In this document: positions 33,279 through 41,161 of the stretch, piece after piece
Position numbering within the stretch: the stretch's first letter is position 1
How the letters are laid out: each line of letters begins with the position of its first letter
Source: Neoluteolibacter marinus
GTDB taxonomy: Bacteria; Verrucomicrobiota; Verrucomicrobiia; Verrucomicrobiales; Akkermansiaceae
DNA length: 64,000 nucleotides
NCBI RefSeq assembly: GCF_014904755.1
Contig: NZ_JACZFQ010000006.1
Span: 124,001 to 188,000 of the forward strand
Reading direction: 5' to 3'
The notes under the pieces: generated by a model
Told to the model about the DNA's origin: nothing
The model's input: only the letters and a program-made list of their open reading frames with translations
Databases searched by the model: none
Position numbers and translations under genes: made by a program

Positions 33279-33869
33279 ATGACGGTGGAGCAAGACGGCC
33301 GGCAAGTTTCAGTCAAGGTCGCCCTTACGGGGGCGGCCGATGCTGGAAAGCTGGCCGTTTTGCGTGGGATTGCCGGGCGCTATGGTTCCGCCACCGTGCG
33401 CGAGCACGCCGTCGGCCCGTTGCGTGTCCACCGCGTCGAGTGGACCGAGCCCGGGGCTTTGCCAGACGGTCGTTTCCTCAACGTTGCGGTGCACTCCTTG
33501 ACCGGTCGCGTTGATTACAATGCCGCCGAAGAGCTGCTGTTGCGCGCGGCCGCGGGGGTGGTTTTCGTCGTCGATGTGGATCCGATGAAGTTCCAGGCGA
33601 CCTGGGACAGCCTGATGCGGCTTTCCGAGAACACCCGGCGGAACGGGTATGACCTGAGGTCCGTGGGGATCGCGATCCAGTACCACCGTGCGGATCTTTA
33701 TCCGAACTTCGACCCGGCCCAACTCGATGCCCGGCTTGGCGTGCCGCCCGGGCTGATTCCCCGCTTCGTGTCCACCAGTCGAGTGCCGGATGCCGAGGGC
33801 ATGGCCTTCGACTCGGTGATTGCCCAGATCAAGTCGCGCCTTGATCTGGCCGATGATTCGGGTGGCTAG
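33279..33869 (+). CDS. Degenerate MglA-like small GTPase-fold protein
   Basis: 196 residues. The overall pattern follows MglA, the Ras-like polarity switch of gliding bacteria: strand-loop VKVALTGAADAGKLAVLRG, NVAVHSLTGRVDYNAAEELLLRAAAGVVFVVDVD, then NTRRNGYDLRSVGIAIQYHRADL. The nucleotide motifs are eroded: the P-loop Ser/Thr is Leu (GAADAGKL), the switch II Gln is Arg (TGRV), and the N/TKxD motif is HRAD. It may bind nucleotide poorly or not at all and act as a pseudo-GTPase scaffold. Downstream partner of the SPF-repeat protein; the stop overlaps the convergent pgsA stop. Confidence 0.65.
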   Translation: MTVEQDGRQVSVKVALTGAADAGKLAVLRGIAGRYGSATVREHAVGPLRVHRVEWTEPGALPDGRFLNVAVHSLTGRVDYNAAEELLLRAAAGVVFVVDVDPMKFQATWDSLMRLSENTRRNGYDLRSVGIAIQYHRADLYPNFDPAQLDARLGVPPGLIPRFVSTSRVPDAEGMAFDSVIAQIKSRLDLADDSGG

Positions 33870-34495
33870 CTCCCGGAGACCAGCAGGTTGCGGCTGCTCC
33901 AGACGTAGTTGGCGCCCGAAATGAGGGTGAGCGCCACCGCGGCCCACAACGAGACCGGCATCAGCCAACCGGCTGGTGAAGCCAAATCCCTGAGGATGCG
34001 GCCCGGGGCACCCGGATCGGGGAGGGAGGAGAAGGTCAACCAGACCAGGCCGGTAATGCAGTAGGTGAGCTGGAAGGTGGTCTTCCATTTTCCCAAACGA
34101 TCGGCGGCCAGCACCTGGCCGGCCTCCACCGCGATCTGCCGGAGTCCGGTCACCAGGAACTCCCGGGCGATGATCAGCGCGGTCGCCCAGATCGGGCAGT
34201 GGTAGTCGCCCGGCGGCTGCGCGGAAAAGAAGACGAAGGCCGCGCAAACGAGGATCTTGTCGGCCAGAGGGTCGAGGAGTTTTCCCAGGGGGGTCACCTG
34301 CCCGAGCTTTCTCGCGAGATAGCCGTCCAGCCAATCCGTCGCCGCCGCCACCGAGAAGGTCGCCAGCGCCAGGGCGAAGCCTCCCGTTCCCCGGAAGCTC
34401 ACCGCAGCGACGAAAACGCCTGTTAGGACGAGTCTGGAGAGAGTGATCGCATTGGGGAGGTTCACAGGAGGAATGTGGGGAATGCATGGCATCAT
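33866..34495 (-). CDS. pgsA: CDP-diacylglycerol-glycerol-3-phosphate 3-phosphatidyltransferase
   Basis: 209 residues from ATG 34493-34495; the frame is open further upstream but the family begins at VNLPNAITLSRL, so a GTG at that point is also possible. The CDP-alcohol phosphotransferase motif DWLDGYLARKLGQVTPLGK...DPLADK (D-x2-DG-x2-AR-x8-G-x3-D-x3-D) is complete. About five membrane helices follow the usual layout. It makes phosphatidylglycerol phosphate, the committed step to phosphatidylglycerol and cardiolipin, in the inner membrane. Convergent with the GTPase-like gene and divergent from gnd. Confidence 0.92.
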   Translation of the reverse strand: MMPCIPHIPPVNLPNAITLSRLVLTGVFVAAVSFRGTGGFALALATFSVAAATDWLDGYLARKLGQVTPLGKLLDPLADKILVCAAFVFFSAQPPGDYHCPIWATALIIAREFLVTGLRQIAVEAGQVLAADRLGKWKTTFQLTYCITGLVWLTFSSLPDPGAPGRILRDLASPAGWLMPVSLWAAVALTLISGANYVWSSRNLLVSGS

Positions 34496-34565
34496 GGCAA
34501 CAAGGGGTTGCACCGATGCCCCGCCTTCCTTACATGGCCGTCGCTTTCCGAACCGATTCAAGATC

Positions 34566-35984
34566 ATGAGTAACAGCGATTTCGGCCTCATCGGCCTGGC
34601 CGTCATGGGCCAGAACCTCGTCCTCAACGTGGAGTCCCGCGGATTCCAGGTGTCCGTCTACAACCGCACGACGTCCGTCACCGACGAGTTCGTCGCCGCC
34701 CATCCGGACAAGAAACTGGTCGGCGCCAAGTCCCTCGAGGAGTTCGTCCAGTCCCTCGCCGCCCCGCGCAAAATCATGATAATGGTCAAGGCCGGTGGTC
34801 CCGTCGACGCGGTCATCGAGTCGCTGCTGCCGCTGCTCGACAAGGGCGACATCATCATCGACGGCGGCAACTCGCTCTACACCGACACCGAGCGCCGCGA
34901 CCAGTGGCTCGGCGACCTCGGCTTCCGCTTCATCGGCGCCGGCGTTTCCGGTGGTGAGGAAGGCGCGCGCAAGGGCCCCTCGATCATGCCCGGTGGCCCG
35001 CTGTCCACCTGGGACGTGATGAAGCCGATCTTCGAAAGCATCTCCGCCAAGGTCGACGGCGAGCCCTGCGTGACCCACATCGGTCCCGGCGGTGCCGGCC
35101 ACTACGTGAAGATGATCCACAACGGCATCGAGTACGGCGACATGCAGCTCATCTGCGAGGCCTACAACATCTTCAAGGCCGCCGGCTTCACCCCGGCCGA
35201 ACTTGCCACCGTCTTCACCGACTGGAACAACGGCGACCTCGAGAGCTACCTCATCCAGATCACCTCCAAGATCTTCGAACAGAACGACCCGGAAACCGGC
35301 AAGGCGCTGGTCGACGTGATTCTCGATACCGCCGGCCAGAAAGGCACCGGCAAGTGGACGATCATGAACGCGGTTGAGAACGCCGTCGTGATCTCCACCA
35401 TCAACGCCGCCGTCGAGGCGCGCATCCTTTCCTCGATGAAGGAAAAGCGCGTTGCCGCCAGCGACAAGCTGACGGGTCCGAAGGCCGAGATCACCGGCGA
35501 GAAGGCCGAGCTGGTCAAGAAGGTCCACGACGCGCTGTTCGCCTCGAAGATCATCTCCTACGCCCAGGGCCTCGACCTGATCGCCACCATGGGTGCAGAA
35601 AAGGGCTGGAACCTCGACCTCGGCAAGATCGCCGCGATCTGGCGTGGCGGCTGCATCATCCGCGCCCGCTTCCTCAACGACATCACCGACGCCTACCGCT
35701 CGGATCCGTCGCTGAGCAACCTGATGCTGGCGCCCTTCTTCACCAAGCTGCTCAACGAGTTCCAGCAGAACTGGCGCGAGGTGGTCAGCCTGGCGACCCT
35801 GGCCGGGATTCCGGTTCCCGCCTTCTCGGCCTCCCTCGGCTACTACGACAGCTATCGTAGCGCCGTCCTTCCGGCCAACCTGTTGCAGGCCCAGCGCGAC
35901 TTCTTCGGTGCCCACACCTACGAGCGCACCGACAAGCCGCGCGGCGAGTTCTTCCACACCGACTGGCCCGAGGTCATCGGCTGA
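34566..35984 (+). CDS. gnd: 6-phosphogluconate dehydrogenase, decarboxylating
   Basis: 472 residues from ATG 34566 (MSNSDFGLIGLAVMGQNLVLN). Oxidises 6-phosphogluconate to ribulose 5-phosphate in the oxidative pentose phosphate pathway, producing NADPH. NADP site GLIGLAVMGQNL (8-19), GAGVSGGEEGARKGPSIMPGG (substrate loop), HYVKMIHNGIEYGDMQ (catalytic Lys, Asn), and the C-terminal LLQAQRDFFGAHTYERTD are all present; length is normal. It has its own terminator at 36015. Confidence 0.97.
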   Translation: MSNSDFGLIGLAVMGQNLVLNVESRGFQVSVYNRTTSVTDEFVAAHPDKKLVGAKSLEEFVQSLAAPRKIMIMVKAGGPVDAVIESLLPLLDKGDIIIDGGNSLYTDTERRDQWLGDLGFRFIGAGVSGGEEGARKGPSIMPGGPLSTWDVMKPIFESISAKVDGEPCVTHIGPGGAGHYVKMIHNGIEYGDMQLICEAYNIFKAAGFTPAELATVFTDWNNGDLESYLIQITSKIFEQNDPETGKALVDVILDTAGQKGTGKWTIMNAVENAVVISTINAAVEARILSSMKEKRVAASDKLTGPKAEITGEKAELVKKVHDALFASKIISYAQGLDLIATMGAEKGWNLDLGKIAAIWRGGCIIRARFLNDITDAYRSDPSLSNLMLAPFFTKLLNEFQQNWREVVSLATLAGIPVPAFSASLGYYDSYRSAVLPANLLQAQRDFFGAHTYERTDKPRGEFFHTDWPEVIG

Positions 35985-36014
35985 TCCGGCGCCTGAACTG
36001 CCGCGAGAATCTGC

Positions 36015-36045
36015 AAACGGCCGGGAGCGATCCCGGCCGTTTTTT
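36015..36045 (+). terminator. Strong rho-independent terminator of gnd
   Basis: AAACGGCCGGGA (36015-36026) and TCCCGGCCGTTT (36031-36042) form a perfect 12-bp stem with a GCGA loop, followed by T residues to 36045. Confidence 0.95.
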
Positions 36046-36094
36046 GTTGGATTCGCGGTTCCCAAACCCGGTCCGGACAGTCCAGATATGCGGC

Positions 36095-37525
36095 ATGAAC
36101 GATCCGGTCCGTCAGTTGTACTCCGAGCGGCGCTATCCGGCCCTGAGCCATCCGGTGACGGACATCGCGAGGCTGGCGGTGAGCGCGAGGTTTGCCGGGT
36201 TGCAGCGGCTGCCGCTGCCGGAGCGCTGCTCCGTCTTGGAGTTCGGTTGCGCGTCCGGCCAGAACCTGTTGCCGCTGGCGGCCCGTTACCCCCGGAGCGA
36301 GTTCACCGGGCTCGACTATTCCGACACCGCGATCCGCAGCGCCCGGGAGGCGGCGCGGGAAGCGGGGCTGGACAACATTCGCTTCGAGGTCGCCGACCTG
36401 GAGCACTGGCGGCCGTCACATCCCTGCGATTACCTGATTGTCCACGGTGTCTTTTCGTGGGTGCCCGACGCCGTGAAGACCCGGGTGATGGAATTGTGCG
36501 GCCAGGTGCTGTCGGACGATGGGATCGCCTGCATCAGTTACAACACGCTTCCCGGCTGGGCGCTGCGACGGTCGGTCGTGCCGCTGGTCCGGGCGCTGGC
36601 CCAAAGCCCGGCTGCGGGCCATCTGGGTGGCACGGTGGAATCCGTCGCGGCAGCGCTGGGGGAGATGGCAGGCGGCGGCACCGGATACTCCGCGGACCTC
36701 CAGGCGATCTGCCGTGACATGGCGAAGAAGGGCGGGGAGATCCTCGCTTTCGACGAGTTCTCGCCGGTGTGCGATGCCGTGTATTTCGGCCAGTTCGTCC
36801 ACTGGGCGGGTCAGCAGGGCCTGCGCTATCTGGCCGAGGCAGGCCTGGAAGACGGGCTGCCCGACGGGATCGATCCGGCGGCGATGGAAAAGCTCGCCCC
36901 GCTGGCCGCCGATCCGCTGATGTTTCACCAGACGCTCGACCTGTTGTCCGGCCGGACCCACCGGATCAGCCTGCTCTGCCGGCAGGAGGCCGCGGTCGAG
37001 GAGGCCACGACCTCCGCGGTGGTGATGCATTTCGCGGCCGGGAAAGGCCGCTTCGAGCTTCCGTCGGTGGAGGGCGAGAGTGCTCTGGTGCGGATGTTCC
37101 GCGAGGTGCTGGCTGAGGTGGGGGAGGATTGCGTGGCGGTGCGTGAGCTCATGGAGCGCACCGCGGATCGTCTCGGCGGCGGATGGGAGCCGACCCGGCA
37201 TTCGGGGGAATTGGCGACCTGGATTTCGCAGGCGGCCAGGCTTGGGACCATCGAATTGCGTGCCGGAGGCTTGAGCGTTGCCCGCGAAAGCCTTGAACGG
37301 CCTCGAATCTCCCCGCTGAACCGCTGGTTTGCCTCAAACGGTCGGCCGGTGGTCGATGCGCGGCATGTCAGTTGCCACTATCCGGACGGGCATGAAACGC
37401 TGCTCGCGGCGATGGATGGCAATCAATCCACCGATGAACTGCTGGAGCGTTCGCGTCGCGAGTTTCCCGAACTCAATTTCATGCGCTGGCTCGACCATCT
37501 GGCGGCGCGGGGGGTGGTGGAGTAA
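36095..37525 (+). CDS. SAM-dependent methyltransferase with methyltransferase regulatory domain
   Basis: 476 residues from ATG 36095. The class I methyltransferase fold occupies about residues 15-170: motif I VLEFGCASGQNLLPLA, then GLDYSDTAI (acidic ribose-binding Asp), and FEVADLEHW. A long C-terminal half follows with the features of the MethyTransf_Reg family (PRLP-type proteins), including CDAVYFGQFVHWAGQQGLRYLAEA. The substrate is unknown. The gene is isolated by the gnd terminator upstream and the 18-bp palindrome downstream, so it appears monocistronic and not part of the polysaccharide cluster proper. Confidence 0.82.
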   Translation: MNDPVRQLYSERRYPALSHPVTDIARLAVSARFAGLQRLPLPERCSVLEFGCASGQNLLPLAARYPRSEFTGLDYSDTAIRSAREAAREAGLDNIRFEVADLEHWRPSHPCDYLIVHGVFSWVPDAVKTRVMELCGQVLSDDGIACISYNTLPGWALRRSVVPLVRALAQSPAAGHLGGTVESVAAALGEMAGGGTGYSADLQAICRDMAKKGGEILAFDEFSPVCDAVYFGQFVHWAGQQGLRYLAEAGLEDGLPDGIDPAAMEKLAPLAADPLMFHQTLDLLSGRTHRISLLCRQEAAVEEATTSAVVMHFAAGKGRFELPSVEGESALVRMFREVLAEVGEDCVAVRELMERTADRLGGGWEPTRHSGELATWISQAARLGTIELRAGGLSVARESLERPRISPLNRWFASNGRPVVDARHVSCHYPDGHETLLAAMDGNQSTDELLERSRREFPELNFMRWLDHLAARGVVE

Positions 37526-37559
37526 GAATCGGTCGCGTTTAAAGCGTTAGGGATGTTTT

Positions 37560-37577
37560 GTTCATTTCATATTGAAC
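37560..37577. promoter_or_regulatory. 18-bp palindromic operator, copy 1 (before the GbsR-like gene)
   Basis: GTTCATTTCATATTGAAC is an inverted repeat GTTCA-N8-TGAAC. It lies 30 nt before the GTG start at 37608. An almost identical 18-mer occurs at 38680-38697 in the leader of the polysaccharide genes. The position fits negative autoregulation by the adjacent regulator. Confidence 0.6.
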
Positions 37578-37607
37578 ACTTCGTCTTTCCTAGCTAGTTC
37601 ATGCCCC

Positions 37608-38123
37608 GTGCCCCCGGTTCGAGAAGAGGACGAAATCCGCGAGTTTCCTGCATTGGGTCCCTTGGAAGCGCAGGTGATCCACGTCTTCGTCGACGGGATG
37701 AAAGTTCTGGGTCTGCCGCGTTCGATCGGTGAAATCTACGGGATGTTGTTCATTTCCCCGGAGCCACTCTCGCTGGATGACCTGGTGGAGCGTCTTGGCA
37801 TCAGCAAAGGCTCAGCGAGCCAAGGCTTGCGCGCCCTCAAGGGTCTCGGTGCGGTGCGGGAGACCTCCTTGGAGAATTCGCGGCGCTGTCACTATGAGGC
37901 GGATACCGAGTTGAAGCGCCTGGTCGGGGGATTCATCCGCGAGCAGGTCCGCCCGCATCTTGAAAGCGGGCAGTCGAAGATCGGGAAGCTGACGGAAAGT
38001 GCTGAAGGTGAGGATGATCCGGAGCGCCGGGAATTCTACCTGAATCGTGTGAAACAACTGGAACACTGGATGCAGAAGGGACGTTTTGTCCTGCCGCTTC
38101 TGCAAAAGGTTCTCGGCGAATGA
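37608..38123 (+). CDS. GbsR/MarR-like winged-helix transcriptional regulator
   Basis: 171 residues from GTG 37608 (VPPVREEDEIREF). An upstream in-frame TTG at 37572 lies inside the palindrome and would place the operator in the coding region, so I do not favour it. The DNA-binding region is IGEIYGMLFISPEPLSLDDL and then LGISKGSASQGLRALKGLGAV (recognition helix and wing, about 40-85), as in GbsR-type MarR relatives. A helical C-terminus (about 100-170) likely dimerises. It probably binds the two flanking palindromes and controls the operon. Its stop overlaps the start of the antiterminator gene (ATGA). Confidence 0.85.
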   Translation: MPPVREEDEIREFPALGPLEAQVIHVFVDGMKVLGLPRSIGEIYGMLFISPEPLSLDDLVERLGISKGSASQGLRALKGLGAVRETSLENSRRCHYEADTELKRLVGGFIREQVRPHLESGQSKIGKLTESAEGEDDPERREFYLNRVKQLEHWMQKGRFVLPLLQKVLGE

Positions 38124-38662
38124 CGGAATCCACCTCCAGCGAAGCGGCCTGGTACTGCGTGAAAACGCAGACCAAGCGCGAGTCGATTGCCGCCGCCCAT
38201 CTCCGCGGCTTGGAAGGTGTGGAGGTATTCTGCCCGATGCTGCGTTATCGCAAAGCCACCCGCCGCGGCAAGGTGTGGTGGGTCGAGGCCCTGTTTCCCG
38301 CCTACGTGCTGGCCCGTTTCCGCCTCGAAACCGAGGAGCGGGCGGTCATGTACTGCCAGGGCGTCCGCGGTCTGGTGCGTTTCGGCGACCGGGTGCCGGC
38401 CGTGCCTGACGATTTTGTCGAAGTCTTGCGCCAAGAGGTCGCCAAGCAAGGAGGTGACGAAGTGCTGACGGTGGGCCCGAAGATCGTCGAAGGCGAGGAA
38501 GTCGAGCTCGCGCACGGGCCTCTCGGAGGGGTGCGGGCGACCGTGGTCGAGGTCCTGCCGGCCCGCGAACGGGTCAAGGTTTTGCTGGAATTCCTGGGTC
38601 GCGAACAGGTGATTGAAGTCGACCTTTTTTCCCTCCTTCTCCCCCGCAAGCCCCTCCCGTGA
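38120..38662 (+). CDS. NusG/RfaH-like specialised transcription antiterminator
   Basis: 180 residues. The N-terminal NGN domain (about 10-105) has AAWYCVKTQTKRE, FCPMLRYRKATRRGK and LFPAYVLARF, typical of RfaH, LoaP and UpxY paralogues rather than housekeeping NusG. The KOW domain follows (about 120-175, VEGEEVELAHGPLGGVRATVVEVL ... VEVDLFSLLLP-like end). Such paralogues ride on RNA polymerase and suppress termination in long polysaccharide operons after loading at a leader element. Here it directly precedes a cluster of about 25 kb and is translationally coupled to the GbsR-like regulator, so its target is almost certainly that cluster. Confidence 0.88.
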   Translation: MTESTSSEAAWYCVKTQTKRESIAAAHLRGLEGVEVFCPMLRYRKATRRGKVWWVEALFPAYVLARFRLETEERAVMYCQGVRGLVRFGDRVPAVPDDFVEVLRQEVAKQGGDEVLTVGPKIVEGEEVELAHGPLGGVRATVVEVLPARERVKVLLEFLGREQVIEVDLFSLLLPRKPLP

Positions 38663-38679
38663 CGCCGCTCTTCCAATTT

Positions 38680-38697
38680 GTTCATTTTGGATTGAAC
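38680..38697. promoter_or_regulatory. 18-bp palindromic operator, copy 2 (polysaccharide leader)
   Basis: GTTCATTTTGGATTGAAC has the same GTTCA-N8-TGAAC arms as copy 1 and 15 of 18 identical bases. It starts 18 bp after the antiterminator stop and is followed by GGATATTTTGAT, a possible -10 region (TATTTT, 38708-38713). Confidence 0.6.
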
Positions 38698-38786
38698 GGC
38701 GCCCGGATATTTTGATCCATCAGCCCGCCAAGGCACTCCTGATCAAGATGCCTGAATCCCAAATATCCCGAGTTTCACCGCTGGTT

Positions 38787-38827
38787 TTGTCCGGACACCG
38801 GACAATCGACCAAGGGCGGCAGCTTGG
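38787..38827 (+). promoter_or_regulatory. Two leader hairpins, the second exposing an ops-like sequence
   Basis: TTGTCCGG-ACA-CCGGACAA (38787-38805) is a perfect 8-bp hairpin. Five nt later CCAAG-GGCGGCAG-CTTGG (38810-38827) is a second hairpin; its loop and 3' arm read GGCGGCAGCTTG (38815-38826), matching the E. coli ops element GGCGGTAGCGTG at 10 of 12 positions. The first polysaccharide gene starts 20 nt downstream. A loading site for the RfaH-like protein is the obvious hypothesis. Confidence 0.45.
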
Positions 38828-38847
38828 TTTCCCCCCCGACCGTTGAC

Positions 38848-39813
38848 ATGAATTTGAAACAGGACCTCAAAGGCAAAACCGCCGTCGTGACCGGTGGTGC
38901 CGGATTCGTTGGCTCCCATCTGGTTGACCGGCTGCTGGCCGACGGCCTCAAGGTGATCGCCATCGACAACTTCGTGACCGGGCACGCCCGCAACATCGAG
39001 CATCTCAAAGACAATCCGGACTTCCGTTTCGTCCAGCACGACGTTTCGGAGCCGTTCGATGTCGAGGGTCCAGTGGATTACTTGTTCCACTTCGCCTCCC
39101 CGGCGAGCCCGATCGACTACGTCCAGATTCCGATCGAGACGCTCAAGGCCGGCTCCTACGCCTCGCACAACGCCCTCGACCTGGCGCTGCGAAAGAAAGC
39201 GACCTACCTCGTGGCGTCGACTTCCGAGGTTTACGGTGATCCCGAGATCCATCCGCAGCCGGAATCGTACTGGGGCAACGTCAACTCCATCGGGGTGCGC
39301 TCCTGTTACGACGAGGCCAAACGCTACGCCGAGGCGGCCACCATGGCCTACCACCGGGCCCACGGGGTCGATACCCGCATTGTCCGGATTTTCAACACCT
39401 ACGGCCCGCGGATGAGGCTCGACGACGGTCGCGTCGTGCCCGCCTTCATCGGCCAGGCACTCAGCGGCCAGCCGTTGACGATTTTCGGCGACGGTAGCCA
39501 GACGCGTTCGTTCTGCTACGTCTCCGACCTGGTGGAAGGCATCTGGCGGCTCGCCCGCAGCGAGTTCCACGAACCGGTCAATTGCGGGAATCCGCACGAA
39601 ATGACCATGCGCCAGTTCGCTGAAGCAATCGCGTCGGTGGTGGGCATCGAGCTCACGGTGGATCCGAAGCCGCTTCCTCCGGATGACCCGAAGGTCCGCA
39701 AGCCCGACATCAGCCGGGCGAAGGAGGTGCTCGGCTGGGAGCCGGTGAAATCCTTCGACGACGGGATCCGCGAGACCATTGAGTACTTCCGCGATTTCGT
39801 TCCCGTTGCCTGA
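38848..39813 (+). CDS. uxs: UDP-glucuronate decarboxylase (UDP-xylose synthase)
   Basis: 321 residues from ATG 38848 ([17 protein letters not shown]). Extended [16 protein letters not shown] site (16-25), [10 protein letters not shown] and the Thr/Ser-Tyr-Lys set with TSEVYGDP and [11 protein letters not shown], plus [10 protein letters not shown]. These are characteristic of UXS, which oxidises and decarboxylates UDP-glucuronate to UDP-xylose. First enzyme gene of the polysaccharide cluster, with the regulatory leader directly upstream. UDP-glucuronate would come from a UDP-glucose dehydrogenase, possibly the next gene or one elsewhere. Confidence 0.88.
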   Translation: MNLKQDLKGKTAVVTGGAGFVGSHLVDRLLADGLKVIAIDNFVTGHARNIEHLKDNPDFRFVQHDVSEPFDVEGPVDYLFHFASPASPIDYVQIPIETLKAGSYASHNALDLALRKKATYLVASTSEVYGDPEIHPQPESYWGNVNSIGVRSCYDEAKRYAEAATMAYHRAHGVDTRIVRIFNTYGPRMRLDDGRVVPAFIGQALSGQPLTIFGDGSQTRSFCYVSDLVEGIWRLARSEFHEPVNCGNPHEMTMRQFAEAIASVVGIELTVDPKPLPPDDPKVRKPDISRAKEVLGWEPVKSFDDGIRETIEYFRDFVPVA

Positions 39814-39831
39814 GCGCGGCGGCTTTCATTC

Positions 39832-41148
39832 ATGATCCTTCAGGAAAAATTCGCGGACCGAAGCGCGGCCGTCGGAGTCGTCGGCCTCGGCTATGTCGGC
39901 TTGCCGCTCTTGCTGGCATACGCCAAAGCCGGCTACCGGGCGGTGGGGATTGATATCGATCCCGCCAAGCCCGAAGCGCTTCTGGCCGGGCGCAGCTACA
40001 TCAAACACATTCCCGGCGATGAAGTGGCCGGCGCCCTGGCTTCCGGGAAGCTCGAGGCGACCACCGATTTCTCGGTCATCGCCGGCCTGGACGCGATCAT
40101 CCTCTGCGTGCCGACGCCGCTCGACGAGCACTTCGAGCCGGACTTGAGCTATGTCGTCGATACCGTCGATGCGGTGGTGCCCTTCCTCAAGGCGGGACAG
40201 GTCCTGAGTCTGGAAAGCACGACCTATCCCGGAACCACCGACGAGGAGGTGGTCACGCGGGTCGAGATGGCCGGCTTGGTGGTGGGCAAGGACGTTCACG
40301 TCGTCTATTCGCCCGAACGTGAGGATCCGGGGAATCCGAAGTACTCCGCGACCAACATTCCCAAGGTTGTCGGCGGGGTGACCCCGGCATGCCTTGAAGC
40401 CGGGGTGGCCCTTTATGAGGCCGCGTTCGAGAAAATCGTGCCGGTCAGCTCCTGCAAGGTCGCGGAACTGACCAAGCTGCTCGAAAACATCTACCGGGCC
40501 GTCAACATCGGCCTCGTCAACGAGTTGAAGGTGGCCGCCGACCGGATGGACATCGACATCTGGGAGGTCATCCGCGCCGCTTCGACCAAGCCTTTCGGCT
40601 TCACGCCGTTCTTTCCAGGCCCGGGCCTGGGCGGCCATTGCATCCCGATCGATCCCTTCTACCTCACCTGGAAGGCCCGGGAGTATGGCGTCCACACGCG
40701 CTTCATCGAGCTCGCGGGCGAGATCAACCGCGGCATGCCCGACTACGTCATTCATCGGAGCATGGAAGCGCTCAACTCGCGGGCCAAGCCGGTCAAGGGC
40801 TCCCGCGTCCTGTTGCTCGGACTCGCCTACAAGTCCAATGTCGACGACATGCGGGAGTCCCCGACCTTCGCGCTGCTCGACGGCTTCAAGCGCCTTGGCG
40901 CCGAGGTCTCCTACTACGACCCGCATGTGCCCGTCGTCGGTCCGACGCGCGAGCACATGGAGTGGGCCGGCGTCCGCTCCGTCGAGTGGAACGAGGAAAC
41001 CATCCGCGCCCAGGACTGCATCGTCATCTCCACCCACCACGCCGCGTTCGACCTCGGTCAGCTTGCCGACTGGGCAGACCTGATCATCGACACGCGCAAC
41101 GCGATGGCCACCGTGCCGACCCGAGAGGGGCTCGTCGTCAAAGCCTGA
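39832..41148 (+). CDS. UDP-sugar 6-dehydrogenase (WbpA/UDP-GlcNAc dehydrogenase type)
   Basis: 438 residues. NAD site [15 protein letters not shown] (14-28), the [15 protein letters not shown] segment and SPEREDPGN point to the WbpA/TviB side of the family (UDP-HexNAc 6-dehydrogenases) more than to UDP-glucose dehydrogenase. The catalytic cysteine lies in [18 protein letters not shown] (about residue 270). It makes a UDP-uronic acid by two NAD-dependent oxidations. The aminotransferase that follows 13 bp later suggests a UDP-aminouronate branch, but a WbpB-like 3-oxidase is not in the window, so the precursor for the UDP-xylose enzyme is the other possibility. Confidence 0.88.
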   Translation: MILQEKFADRSAAVGVVGLGYVGLPLLLAYAKAGYRAVGIDIDPAKPEALLAGRSYIKHIPGDEVAGALASGKLEATTDFSVIAGLDAIILCVPTPLDEHFEPDLSYVVDTVDAVVPFLKAGQVLSLESTTYPGTTDEEVVTRVEMAGLVVGKDVHVVYSPEREDPGNPKYSATNIPKVVGGVTPACLEAGVALYEAAFEKIVPVSSCKVAELTKLLENIYRAVNIGLVNELKVAADRMDIDIWEVIRAASTKPFGFTPFFPGPGLGGHCIPIDPFYLTWKAREYGVHTRFIELAGEINRGMPDYVIHRSMEALNSRAKPVKGSRVLLLGLAYKSNVDDMRESPTFALLDGFKRLGAEVSYYDPHVPVVGPTREHMEWAGVRSVEWNEETIRAQDCIVISTHHAAFDLGQLADWADLIIDTRNAMATVPTREGLVVKA

Positions 41149-41161
41149 TCCCGATTTTCCC

